NCBI GenBank assembly: GCA_025200525.1 | Contig: CM045768.1 | Coordinates: 44,859,022-44,923,021, forward strand | Length of the DNA stretch: 64,000 nt | Direction of reading: 5' to 3' | From: Camellia lanceoleosa | Lineage: Eukaryota; Streptophyta; Magnoliopsida; Ericales; Theaceae | Shown here: positions 12,210 to 21,609 of the stretch, piece after piece | Numbering within the stretch: the first letter of the stretch is position 1 | How the letters are laid out: each line of letters begins with the position of its first letter | The notes under the pieces: model-generated | Seen by the model: only the letters and a program-made list of their open reading frames with translations | Database searches by the model: none | What the model was told of the DNA's origin: nothing | Translations under genes and position numbers: made by a program

Positions 12210-12325
12210 TCAATCATTTGCAGCATCACAAAAGGTTGATAAGTAACCAACCATAACCAACAAAAAAACAAGCAAAAACTCCCCTGCCATCAGATACAAT
12301 CCTGCACTTATCCCTTTCTGAACCA

Positions 12326-12868
12326 ATGTTGGAGAACAACCAACCAAGAGACAGAGAAACAAAACCAACAAAAGGAAAAGGAACACCCTTAGGAACCAGC
12401 ATTGTGCACCAGCATTATGACCCAGCAGCAGTTCAATACACCCTACAACAAGCACCAAGCAACACACCCTACAGCAATACAACAGCAGCCAACACCATCA
12501 GCAATATACCCTACAGCAGCAGCAGCAGATCAACAAAACCAGAGCAACACACTGCTAAGTAGCTACACTTCTGAATTGGACTTTAGTAAACATGACTGCA
12601 GACTATCTGAACATCCATCAGCAACAGAAAGACTACCCACAGCATCCATCAGCAGCAGAAAGACTACCCATAGCAGAAGGACTACTATTTAGACTAATGA
12701 AGATGAGCTAATTATAATGAGTAGAACTACAGAGCATCACCAAGAGAACAACAACCAATAGCTCACTACATAGATAATTTGAATAATGAAGATTCAGGGC
12801 AACCTCAACAAACCAGCAGTCTATAATCCCAGCAGAGCAACAGGAACCCAGCAGAGCCTTCTAGGGTG
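12326..12868 (+). other. Gln/Pro/Ser-rich open stretch in CACTA, possible captured exon
   Basis: The plus strand is open in two overlapping frames at 12326-12692. It is rich in CAG/CAA/CAC codons, giving QQQ, NTPYN and SSSS runs. It looks like a low-complexity Q-rich coding segment similar to those of plant transcription co-factors. A CTTCTAGGGTGAGT at about 12860 could be a splice donor. The strand agrees with the exon at 13315-13414. No family is identifiable and the stretch may be non-coding. Confidence 0.3.
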
Positions 12869-13314
12869 AGTAAATCCAATTTAACCCATCTTAGTCACCT
12901 GACTAAGAGACAAAATCGATCTATCTATGTTTTTTATGTAACCTCATTGATGAAGAATATCACATGTATATATCACAATGATACTTCATAAATTTTGAAT
13001 ATTAATAATATGCTTTTGCATTTATCCTACCCTATTCCAACAAAACCAAACTTTTATAGTAATTGTTTAGCCTTCATATATAGGAAAATGCTAAACAACA
13101 TCATTTTGTATAATATAAATTATACATGTTAAACAAAATCCTATGAATTTGTAAGTAGAATGATGCAACGGCGATATATTTGCTATTATTTATCGTTCAT
13201 AATCATGAATTTATGCTTTTTTAAGTTCTTGAACCACAAGAAATCAAGCCATTCTGTATAATTTTGTTTTTCATTTTGGTTTCCACTACTAATCCTGCAT
13301 TGTATATACATCAG
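12869..13314. other. CACTA interior, possible intron
   Basis: AT-rich DNA without coding signal. If the Q-rich stretch and the exon at 13315 come from one captured gene, this would be its intron. It ends in a TATATACATCAG acceptor-like sequence. Confidence 0.3.
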
Positions 13315-13414
13315 GTGCTTGGGATTCATCTCCAACAGCAGCTCAAAACCAGATTGCGCCACCCAGTCATCTATCCTTGGGGAACAATGGATTCATATCT
13401 CAGCCTCTACAAAG
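13315..13414 (+). pseudogene. captured exon of an unknown host gene
   Basis: A 100-bp segment has an intron-like acceptor before it (TATATACATCAG) and a donor after it (CAAAG then GTAAAG). In one frame it stays fully open with 32 codons and two bases at each side. It reads AWDSSPTAAQNQIAPPSHLS and then NNGFISQPLQ, an ordinary coding composition unlike the AT-rich surroundings. I do not recognise the protein. Its position in a CACTA element with no transposase suggests capture from a host gene. Confidence 0.45.
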
Positions 13415-13725
13415 GTAAAGCGAATTCTCCTTGGTATGAAATGTAATATTTCAGATGCAGGATCTTTATGTTGTGAGGTTACTACTTTCCATAATTTAAA
13501 GTTCGATTACCCTGAAGTTGGTTTATTCATTTAAACCATGGATTTCATTTCCCATGGTGATTATGTTAACTGAAGAATATGTTTCCATGCACATCAAAAC
13601 AAAGAGAGAATATATGTTAGGTTCAGATTCTTCAAAGAAAATGTTTCCACACAGGCACACAATAGAAAATATGGAATCAAAACATAGAACCATAGAAAAT
13701 CTGGGCAAGGCACAACAACAATAGG

Positions 13726-14020
13726 GATTTAATGGATTTTGAAAAACAAAGCAGAATAACATAAATTAGAACCAATGGTCCAAAACTTTAGGGAAAAGGT
13801 TGAAAAACACAACAATAAGATATAATTAACACCACTAACTAAAACGATTGAAACTAATGGCAAAAACAAATAAGGATTTAATGGATTTAGAAAAACAAGC
13901 AGAACAACATAAATTAGAACCAAAGGTCCACACAACTTTAGGGCAAGGGTTGAAAATGCACAACAAAGACAACAAGAAATAATTAACACCACTAACTAAA
14001 ACAATTGAAACTAATGACAA
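13726..14020 (+). repeat. about 147-bp tandem duplication
   Basis: Two diverged copies start ATTTAATGGATTT near 13726 and 13876. Each has ATAAATTAGAACCAA, CTTTAGGG and ATTAACACCACTAACTAAAA in the same order. The frames predicted on both strands here are by-products of this repeat. Confidence 0.8.
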
Positions 14021-14504
14021 AATAACTGGTTCTAAACAGAACACAATCTCCATCAGCGCCGCAGAGAGACCTCTACTACTTTTGCGATTCTTCTCCATCT
14101 ACAATAAGATACACATTAGATGCATTATGGTATAAAAAAGGATTTTCAAACAAATGCTTATTCAATTTCTTGTAATTTTCTCATCCAACCAAACAAAAGT
14201 AAGAAATTAGCTTCTCTCATTTCATTTCCTTTTCCTTTCTTTTTCCCCTTACTTTTCCTTCCCTTATAACAGGCTCATCAAAATTAGTGATCACTTTTGT
14301 TGGACAAGAAACCAATGACAGAAAATGGATGATTAGAACAATTCCCACTTCACATTCTAAGGGCCATAATTTTAACATCCCTCTAAAAATAAGACATACC
14401 CATCTATATATACACTCATAAAGCTTCAACATTTGTAAATGTAAACCTTGTTCATCAGTCTCACACATTAAGACAATACTTTCTTCAAGAATAAAGAAGT
14501 ATAC

Positions 14505-15603
14505 CAGTGTTGGTAGCAATCCAGCACCCCCCTATCAATGACAATATCCATACATATGCCGCATCTCTCACCCTCAAAAGTAGAATAATCCTGCAAGCAC
14601 AGTAAGCACACAAATGTATACAACAAATGCTAATTAAAACAACAAACCCAAATTTGTACTTACTAGTTGCTCCATAATCTACCATAGCTCAATGGGCAAC
14701 TTCAAAAATTTTACCCAATATTATGATAACAAGATTCTAGACAAAACATAATTTTTTAAACTCATTAATCCAGTCCCAACCTATGTAACTCTTACAAATA
14801 TAATTAAATAGAGAATATTAACAATTTTCCTACTAAAAGACCAATTTTTAACACAAATAACAGTTATTATTGAATTTGAACTTTGAAGTATAAAATTGAG
14901 TAATACAGCAAACAAATACTCCAAAACTCACATCATTGTTCTGATCAATGTTAAAAGTATCATCTTCTGATACACCTTCTGTAACAAATTTCAAATCCAT
15001 TAAATCTTTATCTGCAAAGCGAACAATAGGATTTTTAAAACACTAATCAATGAAATGTAATAAAACCGATATCGAATTACAAAATTAAACATACAAAATT
15101 TTATCGAACCGAATTGTAATCTGCTCGATTGTGTATATCGAATCTCACTGCTGCGAAATTCCTAGGGTTTCGAAGAAAATGGGGATTTGCAGATGAAACG
15201 CGTGTTTGGATGTGATAGAGAAATCAATAGCATGTGGAGAGAGATGGTTGAACAGAAAAGAGAGATTCACCAGTAAGAAGATCGCGAGGTAGCGTTTGGT
15301 TGTAGCGTTTGGAGTGACGAGTCGGCCTCACAACAGGGCTCATCGAAATCAAACCTGAAAATATTACCAAATTTTTTTTTTGTAAAACTATTTAAGAACA
15401 AGGGTTTTGTGATTTGAGCTGAGAAAAGCCAAATACAGAGAAATGGGTTTTTGAGTAGTACCTGTGGAGAAGACATTGTGAGAAGTGGTGGAAGAGAAGC
15501 TTATAGACCTGAGTGATGAAGTGGGTTTGGGGTGAGTAGAAGAATAAGGGTAATTGAGGGATAGGGTAATTGTTTGCTCGACGCTGCTCAAGCCGTCGAT
15601 CAT
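14505..15603 (-). pseudogene. captured RING-finger gene fragment (three exons)
   Basis: Three minus-strand exons fit together with consistent phases. Exon 1 (15603-15462) starts ATGATCGACGGC after a CT-rich leader typical of plant 5' UTRs and ends in phase 1 before GTACTAC. Exon 2 (15011-14932) follows TTTGCAG, encodes DLMDLKFVTEGVSEDD and ends before GTGAGT. Exon 3 (14590-14505) follows CTTGCAG and encodes FEGERCGICMD, IDRGVLDC and QHW before GTATAC. Exon 3 is the first half of a C3HC4 RING domain (C-x2-C ... C-x2-QH). From memory it resembles the RING/PHD protein family of Arabidopsis At4g10930; this was not checked. The rest of the RING (the FxCxxC ... CPLC part) is absent, so the fragment cannot make a working ubiquitin ligase. 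It is host sequence captured by the CACTA element. Confidence 0.75.
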
Positions 15604-16050
15604 GAGAGAGAGAGAGAAAGTAGGGAGTAGGGATTTTTGGGTTTGAGATTGAGGAATGGAAAAAAAAGGGAAGGGGGAAAGGGAGCGGGAATGGAAAAAA
15701 AAAAGGGGCGGGAATAATATTTTTGTTTTTTTAGTCAATCAAATTTAAATAATAAAATAATGTCGTTTAATTTTATTTTATTTTTTTCGACAGGGGTTGC
15801 TGTCATCAAAAAATTTTATTTTTTGTTAAAATATATATATTTTTTTGTAGTTAATGAATTTTTTTAATTTTTTTTTTTTAGTTATTAAGATTGAAAATTT
15901 ATTTGTTTCATTTTTATTTTAATAAAAAAAAATATTATTATTTTTTATTTGGTAGAAGTAGGGGTAATATTTTAATGAAAAATATTTTCCACTAAAATAA
16001 AAGTTAATTTCCTGTAATCAATGAAAAATATTTTTCTGCGGCCTTTTTTT
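15604..16050. other. leader of captured gene and AT-rich DNA
   Basis: The part next to 15603 is the CT-rich (minus strand) leader or promoter of the captured RING gene, with GAGAGAGAGA on the plus strand. From about 15715 it is T/A-rich with no feature seen. Confidence 0.45.
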
Positions 16051-16460
16051 TTGTTACTAAAAATTATGAATTAATTTTTTGTGGTAGAGGAAAGGGAACG
16101 ACAGTAGTGGTGAAGATGGTGGATAAGAGATGATGGTGGTGGTGATGGTGATGGTGATGGCAAAAGAGATTAGTGGTGAAATTGTGGTAGTGGTAGTGTA
16201 AATGGAGTGGCAGGGGTGAAAGAGATGTAATGGTAGTAGTAGTGGCAGTAGTGGTAGGGGTGGTAGTGGAGTGGTGGTAATAGTAGTAGTAATGGTAGTC
16301 GAGAGGTGAAGTGGTGACAAAGGGAAGTAGTGATGGCGGTGGAATGGCGTTTAGTAGTGGTGAATGTGGTAAAGGAGATGGGTGGTGAGAGAGAGAAATG
16401 AGTGAGAGACAAATAAAGAAGAGAGAGAGACAAAGTGATGAGCGAGAGAGAGACAAAGTG

Positions 16461-16488
16461 GTCGCTAAAAGTGCATTTTCTTGTAGTG
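16461..16488 (+). repeat. nested CACTA terminus remnant 1
   Basis: GTCGCTAAAAGTGC followed by ATTTTCTTGTAGTG is the inverse of the common plant CACTA end CACTACAAGAAAA plus its CTTTTAGCGAC subterminal block. It differs from the ends of the enclosing element, so it belonged to another CACTA family. Confidence 0.65.
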
Positions 16489-16723
16489 GATCGATAAATC
16501 GATAGGGAGCTCAGTAAATAGAGAAGATGAGAGTGAGAGAGTGAGCAACGCAAACACAGTGGGAGAGAGAGAGAGAGAGAGAGAAAAAAAGAGAAAGAGA
16601 GTGAGAGTGAGAGACAGAAAAGAGACAGAAAAAGAGATGAGTGCGAGACAGATAGAGGAGAGAGAGAGTGAGAGAGAGAAAGAGAGACAGAGTAATGAGC
16701 GAGAGAGAGAGAGAGACAAAATG

Positions 16724-16751
16724 GTCGCTCAAAGTACATTTTTTTGTAGTG
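16724..16751 (+). repeat. nested CACTA terminus remnant 2
   Basis: A second copy (GTCGCTCAAAGTAC, then TTTTTTTGTAGTG) lies 263 bp downstream of the first. It is followed by the same GGATCGATAAAT and GGGAGCTCAGTAAATAGAGA flank, so the terminus and its flank were duplicated in tandem. Confidence 0.6.
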
Positions 16752-17539
16752 GATCGATAAATTGAGAGGGAGCTCAGTAAATAGAGAAGACAAGAAGGAG
16801 AGAGTGAGCAACACAAACATAGTGGAAGGGAGAGAAAGAGAGAGAGAGAGAAATAGATAGAGAGTGAGAGACAGAAAAGAGACAGAGAAAGAAAAGAGAT
16901 GGACGAGAGAGACAGAGAGAGATAAAAAGAAAAGAGATGAACGAGAGAGACATAAAGAGAAAAGAGATGAACGAGAGAGAAGAGAGAAAGATAGAAAGAA
17001 GAGAGATGAGCGTGAAAGACAGAGAAAGATGAGAGATAAGAGAGATAGAGAGATGGATGAGAGAGATAAAGAAAAGAGAGATGAACGACAGAGACAGAGA
17101 GAGAAAAGAGATGAGAGAAGAGATAGATGAGTGAGAGACACTGAGAGAGAGAGAGAGACAAATATACTGACAGACAGACAAACAAAGAGAGAAGAGTGAT
17201 GAGTAAGAGAGAGAAAGAGAAGAGAGAGATGAAGAAAATTGATGAAAAGATATAGACAGAGAGAGAGAGAAAATAGCGAAAAGAGATAAACGAAAGAGAG
17301 ACAGAAAGAGATAAGCGAGAGAGAGAGAGAGAGAGAGATAAAGAGAAGAGAGAGAGAAAAGAGATGAGAGAAATAAAGAGAATAAAGATGGACGAGAGAC
17401 ACAGAGAGAACAAGAGAGAGACAGACAAACAGAAAAAATGGGGATAGCTTTGAAGTTTGACGCTTTGACTTTTCCTATCACCGTGTCATGAGAAAGAGAC
17501 AAAGACAGAGACAAAGATGAGAAGAAGAGTGATGAGTAA

Positions 17540-17950
17540 GAGAGTGGGTGGGTGGGTGGCAGTGGTAGCAAGGGTGGTGGTGGTGGTGGTGACGGATGGG
17601 TGACGGATGGCGGTGGTGGCGTGGTGGTGGGTGGTGGTGGTGGTGAGTGGCGGTGGCGTGGGTGGCGGATGGCCGTGGCGGTGGTTGGGGTGGGTGGTGA
17701 TTGTGGGTGGATGGGTGGGTGGTGGCGGGTGGTAGCAAGTGGGTGGTGGTGGTGGTGGTGGTAGATGGTGGTGGGTGGCCGGATGGTGGTGGTGGCGGTG
17801 GGTGGTGGTGGTGGGTGGTGGTGGTAGTGATGGGTGGATGGCGGTGGTAGTGGCGGTGGTGGTTGGTGGTGAGTGGTAGTGGCAGGTGGTGGTGAGGGGT
17901 GGGTGGTGGGTGGTGGTGGGTGGTGGAAAATGGTGGTAGGTGGTGACTAG
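17540..17950 (+). repeat. (GGT)n / GGTGGC-rich tract
   Basis: GGTGGTGGT, GGGTGGATGG and GGTGGCGGTGG variants continue over about 400 bp with almost no C-rich bases on this strand. The Gly-rich and His/Pro-rich frames on either strand are compositional. Confidence 0.85.
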
Positions 17951-18019
17951 TGTTGGATGGTAAAAAAAAAAAAAAAAAACTCAAAACTCAAAACGAAAAC
18001 ACATTTTTTGTGTTTCAAT

Positions 18020-19675
18020 TACCAAAAGCGTAAATTCAAAAAATGAGTTTACGTTGGCTTTTAAACAGAAATTTAAAAATTTTACTAATAAAATTTTTTT
18101 CAATTAATTTTTTTAATTAATTTTTTTTCAATGAAATTTTTTTCAAACTGATACTAACCAAGGGGGCAATTGGTAATGCTACTTTAAACCTTAGGGAGGG
18201 GATTGTAATTTCTAAAATGTGAGGGGTGTCAATGTAATTTAGCCACTGAGGGCAAAATTAGTATTTAAAAAAATTAAATTGCTAAAGGGGAAAATCTGTA
18301 ATGAAACTTTAAATCTTAGGGGGGAAATGTAATTTCCAAAAGGTGAGGGGGGAACTGTAATAAACATAAACTTCAGGGGGTGTTAGTGTAATTTACCAAA
18401 AAAATTAATTGGAAAAAAATTATTTGAAGAAAAATTAATTGAAAAAAAAAATTAATTAAAAAAAAATTTTACTAGTAAAATTTTTAAATTTCTATTTAAA
18501 AATCAACGTAAACTTATTTTTTGAATTTACATTTTTTTCTCAAATTTACAAACCGAGACAACCATTCATAAACCAAAAAAATTATCAAACAAGTTTTTAT
18601 AACAGTTTTTTAAATTTTTGTAAATATAAATTGAAAACTGAAAATGAAATGGTGTCTATTTGGTAACGTTTACGTTTTCAGTTTATATTTACAAAAATTT
18701 TATAAACTGGTTTTTGTTTATTTTTAGAAAAACATAAACTACAAACGCGTTTGGTAATTGACAAAATGTTTAACAAAATTTAAAAATAAAAAATGTTAAA
18801 CATATATGGATTGATTTTTAGAAAAAAAATTTAAAAATTAAAAATTAATTTGGTTAAGAAATAAAAACTAAAAAATAATTATCATTTAAGGGTAAAAAAT
18901 AATTTTAATTTTAATTTTTGAGCTGGTTATATACATACATATGGCTGTTTCAATTTTATTTGTAAAAAATTATTTCTAACCACTCGAAAGATAAAAATTA
19001 TATAAAAATGATAATTATTTTTTATTTTTTATTTCTTAACCAAATTAATTTTTAATTTTTTTTCTAAAAATCAAACCATATGTAGCCTAAGAATCTTCTG
19101 ATAAGTTATTTCTTACATTGGTAACTTATTTAATTATTTATTAATTTTACGACATTTTTACCATCTGAAGCCTGTTTGGTAACCATTTCGTTTTCAGTTT
19201 TCAATTTATATTTACAAAAATTTTAAAAATTGTCATAAAAATTTATTTGATATTTTTTTTTTGATTTATAAATGGTTGTCTTAGTTTATAAATTTGAGGA
19301 AAAAACGTAAATTCAAAAAATAAGTTTATGTTGATTTTTAAACAGAAATTTAAAAATTTTACTAACAATTTTTTTTTCAGTTAATTTTTTTTCCAATTGA
19401 TTTTTTTTTCAATGAATTTTGTTTTCAACTAATACTAACCGAGTGGGCAATTGGTAATGCTACTTTAAACTTTAGGAAGGGGATTATAATTTCTAAAATG
19501 TAAGGGATGTCAATGTAATTTACCCAGTAAGGGCAAAATTAGCATTTAAAAAAATTAAATTGCTAAGGGGGAATCTGTAATAAAACTTTAAACCTCAGGG
19601 AGGGAGATGTAATTTCCAAAACGTGAAGAGGAAACTGTAATAAACATAAACCTTAGGAGGTGTCAGTGTAATTTG
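18020..19675. repeat. long foldback with flanking direct repeats
   Basis: Sequence from about 18400 to 18900 is the inverse of about 19440 back to 18998. For example ATCAACGTAAACTTATTTTT near 18510 pairs with AAAATAAGTTTATGTTGAT near 19318, and AATTAATTTGGTTAAGAAAT near 18850 pairs with ATTTCTTAACCAAATTAATT near 19040. The hairpin arms are about 450-500 bases with a short loop near 18950. In addition, 18031-18398 and 19306-19675 are direct repeats (GGGCAATTGGTAATGCTACT ... GTAATTT). It is a candidate foldback or MITE-like insertion inside the CACTA. Confidence 0.75.
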
Positions 19676-19867
19676 AGCAATGATTCATCCCCCCTTTTCC
19701 CCCCACCCCCTTTGACCCCCTCTCTCTCATTGGTTACATTTTCTTTTTCTTTTTCTTTCTTTTCCTGCTCCTCCAATCACCACCCGCCACGTGGCAAACG
19801 GGTGAAGGGTGGCCCCCACAAGGGGGTCCCAAGCATTATTCGTGTAATTTACCCTATATATATATAT

Positions 19868-20950
19868 AACCACACTTAATTAGAAAGCGACATAAAAAAT
19901 AAATAATATCAAACTCAATCAAATTAAGTGTGATTAAAAATTTGGAAATTGTATATTTTATATAAAAATCAATTTGAAATATTTTATACAATCACACTTA
20001 TTTAAAAAGTGTAATTAAAAAGTAGTAATGTATACATAATCACATTTTAATTACCTTAAAAAATATATAAATAATCACACTTATTTAAAAAGTGTGATTA
20101 AAAAGCAATAGTGTATATATAATCACACTTTAATTAGAATGTGTGATTAAAAAATATATATAAATAATCACACTTTAATTAGAATGTGTGATAAAAAAAA
20201 TATATATATAATCACACTTATTTAAAAAGTGTGATTAAAAAGTAGTAGTGTATATATAATCACACTTTAATTAGAAAGTGTGATTAAAAAATATATAAAT
20301 AATCACACTTTAATTAGAATGTGTGATTAAAAATATATATATATACAATCACACTTGTTTAAAAAGTGTGATTAAAAAGTAGTAGTGTATATATAATCAC
20401 ACTTTAATTAGAAAGTGTGATTAAAAAATATATAAATAATCACACTTTAATTAGAATGTGTGATTAAAAATATATATATACAATCACACTTGTTTAAAAA
20501 GTGTGATTAAAAAGTAGTATCAGATATATAATCACACTTCAATTAGAAGGTGTGATTAAAAATATATAAATAATCACACTTTAATTAGAATGTGTGATTA
20601 AAAATATATATACAATCACACTTATTTAAAAAGTGTGATTAAAAAGTAGTGTATATATAATCACACTTTAATTAGAAGGTGTGATTAAAAAATATATAAA
20701 TAATCACACTTTAATTAGAATGTGTGATTAAAAAATATATATACAATCACACTTGTTTAAAAAATGTGATTAAAAAGTATATAATCACACTTTAATTAGA
20801 AGGTGTGATTAAAAATCTATATATATAATCACACTTAATTGAAAAGTGACATAAAAAATAAATATTATCACACTTAATCAAATTAAGTGTGATTAAAACA
20901 TCAATCTAATTTTTTTTATCACACTTCTAATAAAAGTGAGATCTTTTTTT
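19868..20950. repeat. CACTA right subterminal palindrome array
   Basis: More than twenty AATCACACTT / AAGTGTGATT half-sites lie in inverted pairs. They form a roughly 120-bp higher-order unit with a GTAGTGTATATATAATCACA linker, repeated six or so times. The same motif is found at the left end, but the unit structure is different. Confidence 0.88.
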
Positions 20951-20954
20951 TTGT

Positions 20955-20988
20955 CAAAGTGTGATCTTTAACTATTTTTGTAGTAGTG
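20955..20988 (-). repeat. CACTA right terminal inverted repeat
   Basis: AAAGTGTGATCTTTA, then TATTTTTGTAGTAGTG. It is the inverse of the left terminal repeat. Confidence 0.9.
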
Positions 20989-21609
20989 TGGATTCAACTT
21001 CACTATTCACAGCTTCTTTCCATGAAGGAGCCTCAGGACTGGACATAGCTTCTTTAAAAGTTAAAGGCTCATTTTCTAACAAAAAAATTAGAAAATCTAG
21101 ACCAAAAGATTTTGAGGTTCTAGCACGTTTACTACGCCTAGGTTTCTCTTCCTCATCTTGATCTATCTCTTGCTCTTGCTCTTGATCTTGTTCTTGATCA
21201 TTACTAGTAATAGCATTAAAAGAACTTTTCTTATTACTAGTCTCTTGTCCAATCTGATTTGGAAGCACATGTTCAAATAAAGATGCATTTCGAGATTCAA
21301 TAATAGTATTTACATGCATTTCGGAATGTTATGATTTATGAATCAAAAACCGATATGCACTACAATTCTTGGCATAACCAATGAAAATGCAGTAAACTGT
21401 TTTAGGACCTTAGTCTTTTTAAGACTAAGAATAGCCACTTTCGCCAAACACCCCCACACTTTTAAGTGTTTGTAGGATGTTACTCTTCCATGCCACAATT
21501 CATAAGGTGTTTGATTCATTTTCTTTCGGGGTACTTTATTAAGTATATAATTAGCAAAAGTATTGCTTCCCCCTACAAGTTCTGAGGTAATCCAGAACTT
21601 ATTAACATG
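20989..21609 (-). pseudogene. copia pol middle part: integrase C-terminus and linker
   Basis: The minus-strand reading starts at the Tat insertion site (21605-21609, inside the integrase LISSGLPQNL region). It runs through the integrase tail (LIKYPEKKMNQTPYELWHG, HLKVWGC) and a GFLIHKSEHSEMHVNT stretch. It then runs through an acidic linker rich in EQ repeats and an APSWKEAVNSEVES segment that leads into RT. It ends at the CACTA insertion at 20988. There is at least one frame change near 21330-21350. In an intact element this would complete the DNA-joining enzyme. Confidence 0.85.
21605..21609. repeat. Tat target duplication, left (ACATG)
   Basis: ACATG precedes TGTAGACGTG. ACATG also follows the end of the same LTR at 26686-26690, and ACATA follows the right LTR at 51233-51237. 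Confidence 0.8.

Larger units (their letters stand above)
16075..17420 (+). repeat. purine-rich GA/GTG low-complexity tract
   Basis: The plus strand is almost pure G/A: GTGGTG-type repeats up to about 16380, then (GAGA)n with AGAGACAGA variants. The minus strand is open over hundreds of codons, giving long Ser/Leu-rich frames (up to 410 codons), but these are compositional. A 263-bp tandem duplication with CACTA-end motifs lies inside. Confidence 0.85.
9243..20988. mobile_element. non-autonomous CACTA (En/Spm-type) DNA transposon
   Basis: The ends are CACTACTACAAAAA at 9243 and its inverse TTTTTGTAGTAGTG ending at 20988, with TGG duplications on both sides. Similarity of the inverted ends extends about 33 bp (through TAAAGATCACACTTT). 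Both subterminal zones are dense arrays of AATCACACTT / AAGTGTGATT palindromes, the usual binding-site layout for CACTA transposases. No transposase (TNP2-like) domain is readable inside, so mobility must have depended on another copy. The interior carries captured exons, tandem duplications, purine-rich DNA and a foldback. The element sits in the copia pol linker between integrase and RT. Confidence 0.93.

Noticed and set aside
12210..12482. Minus-strand frame of 90 codons with hydrophobic character
   Set aside because: It is the antisense shadow of the Gln-rich plus-strand stretch (CTG/TTG codons opposite CAG/CAA).
13523..14098. Minus-strand frames of about 80 codons with hydrophobic runs
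   Set aside because: They come from a tandem duplication of AT-rich sequence and repeat each other. No splice context or homology.
16170..17571. Very long minus-strand frames (265-410 codons) rich in Ser and Leu
   Set aside because: They are translations of GA-rich and GTG-rich simple sequence. Several overlapping frames are open at once, with no domain or start context.
17552..17984. Gly-rich (plus) and His/Pro-rich (minus) frames
   Set aside because: Products of the GGT-rich tract on either strand.
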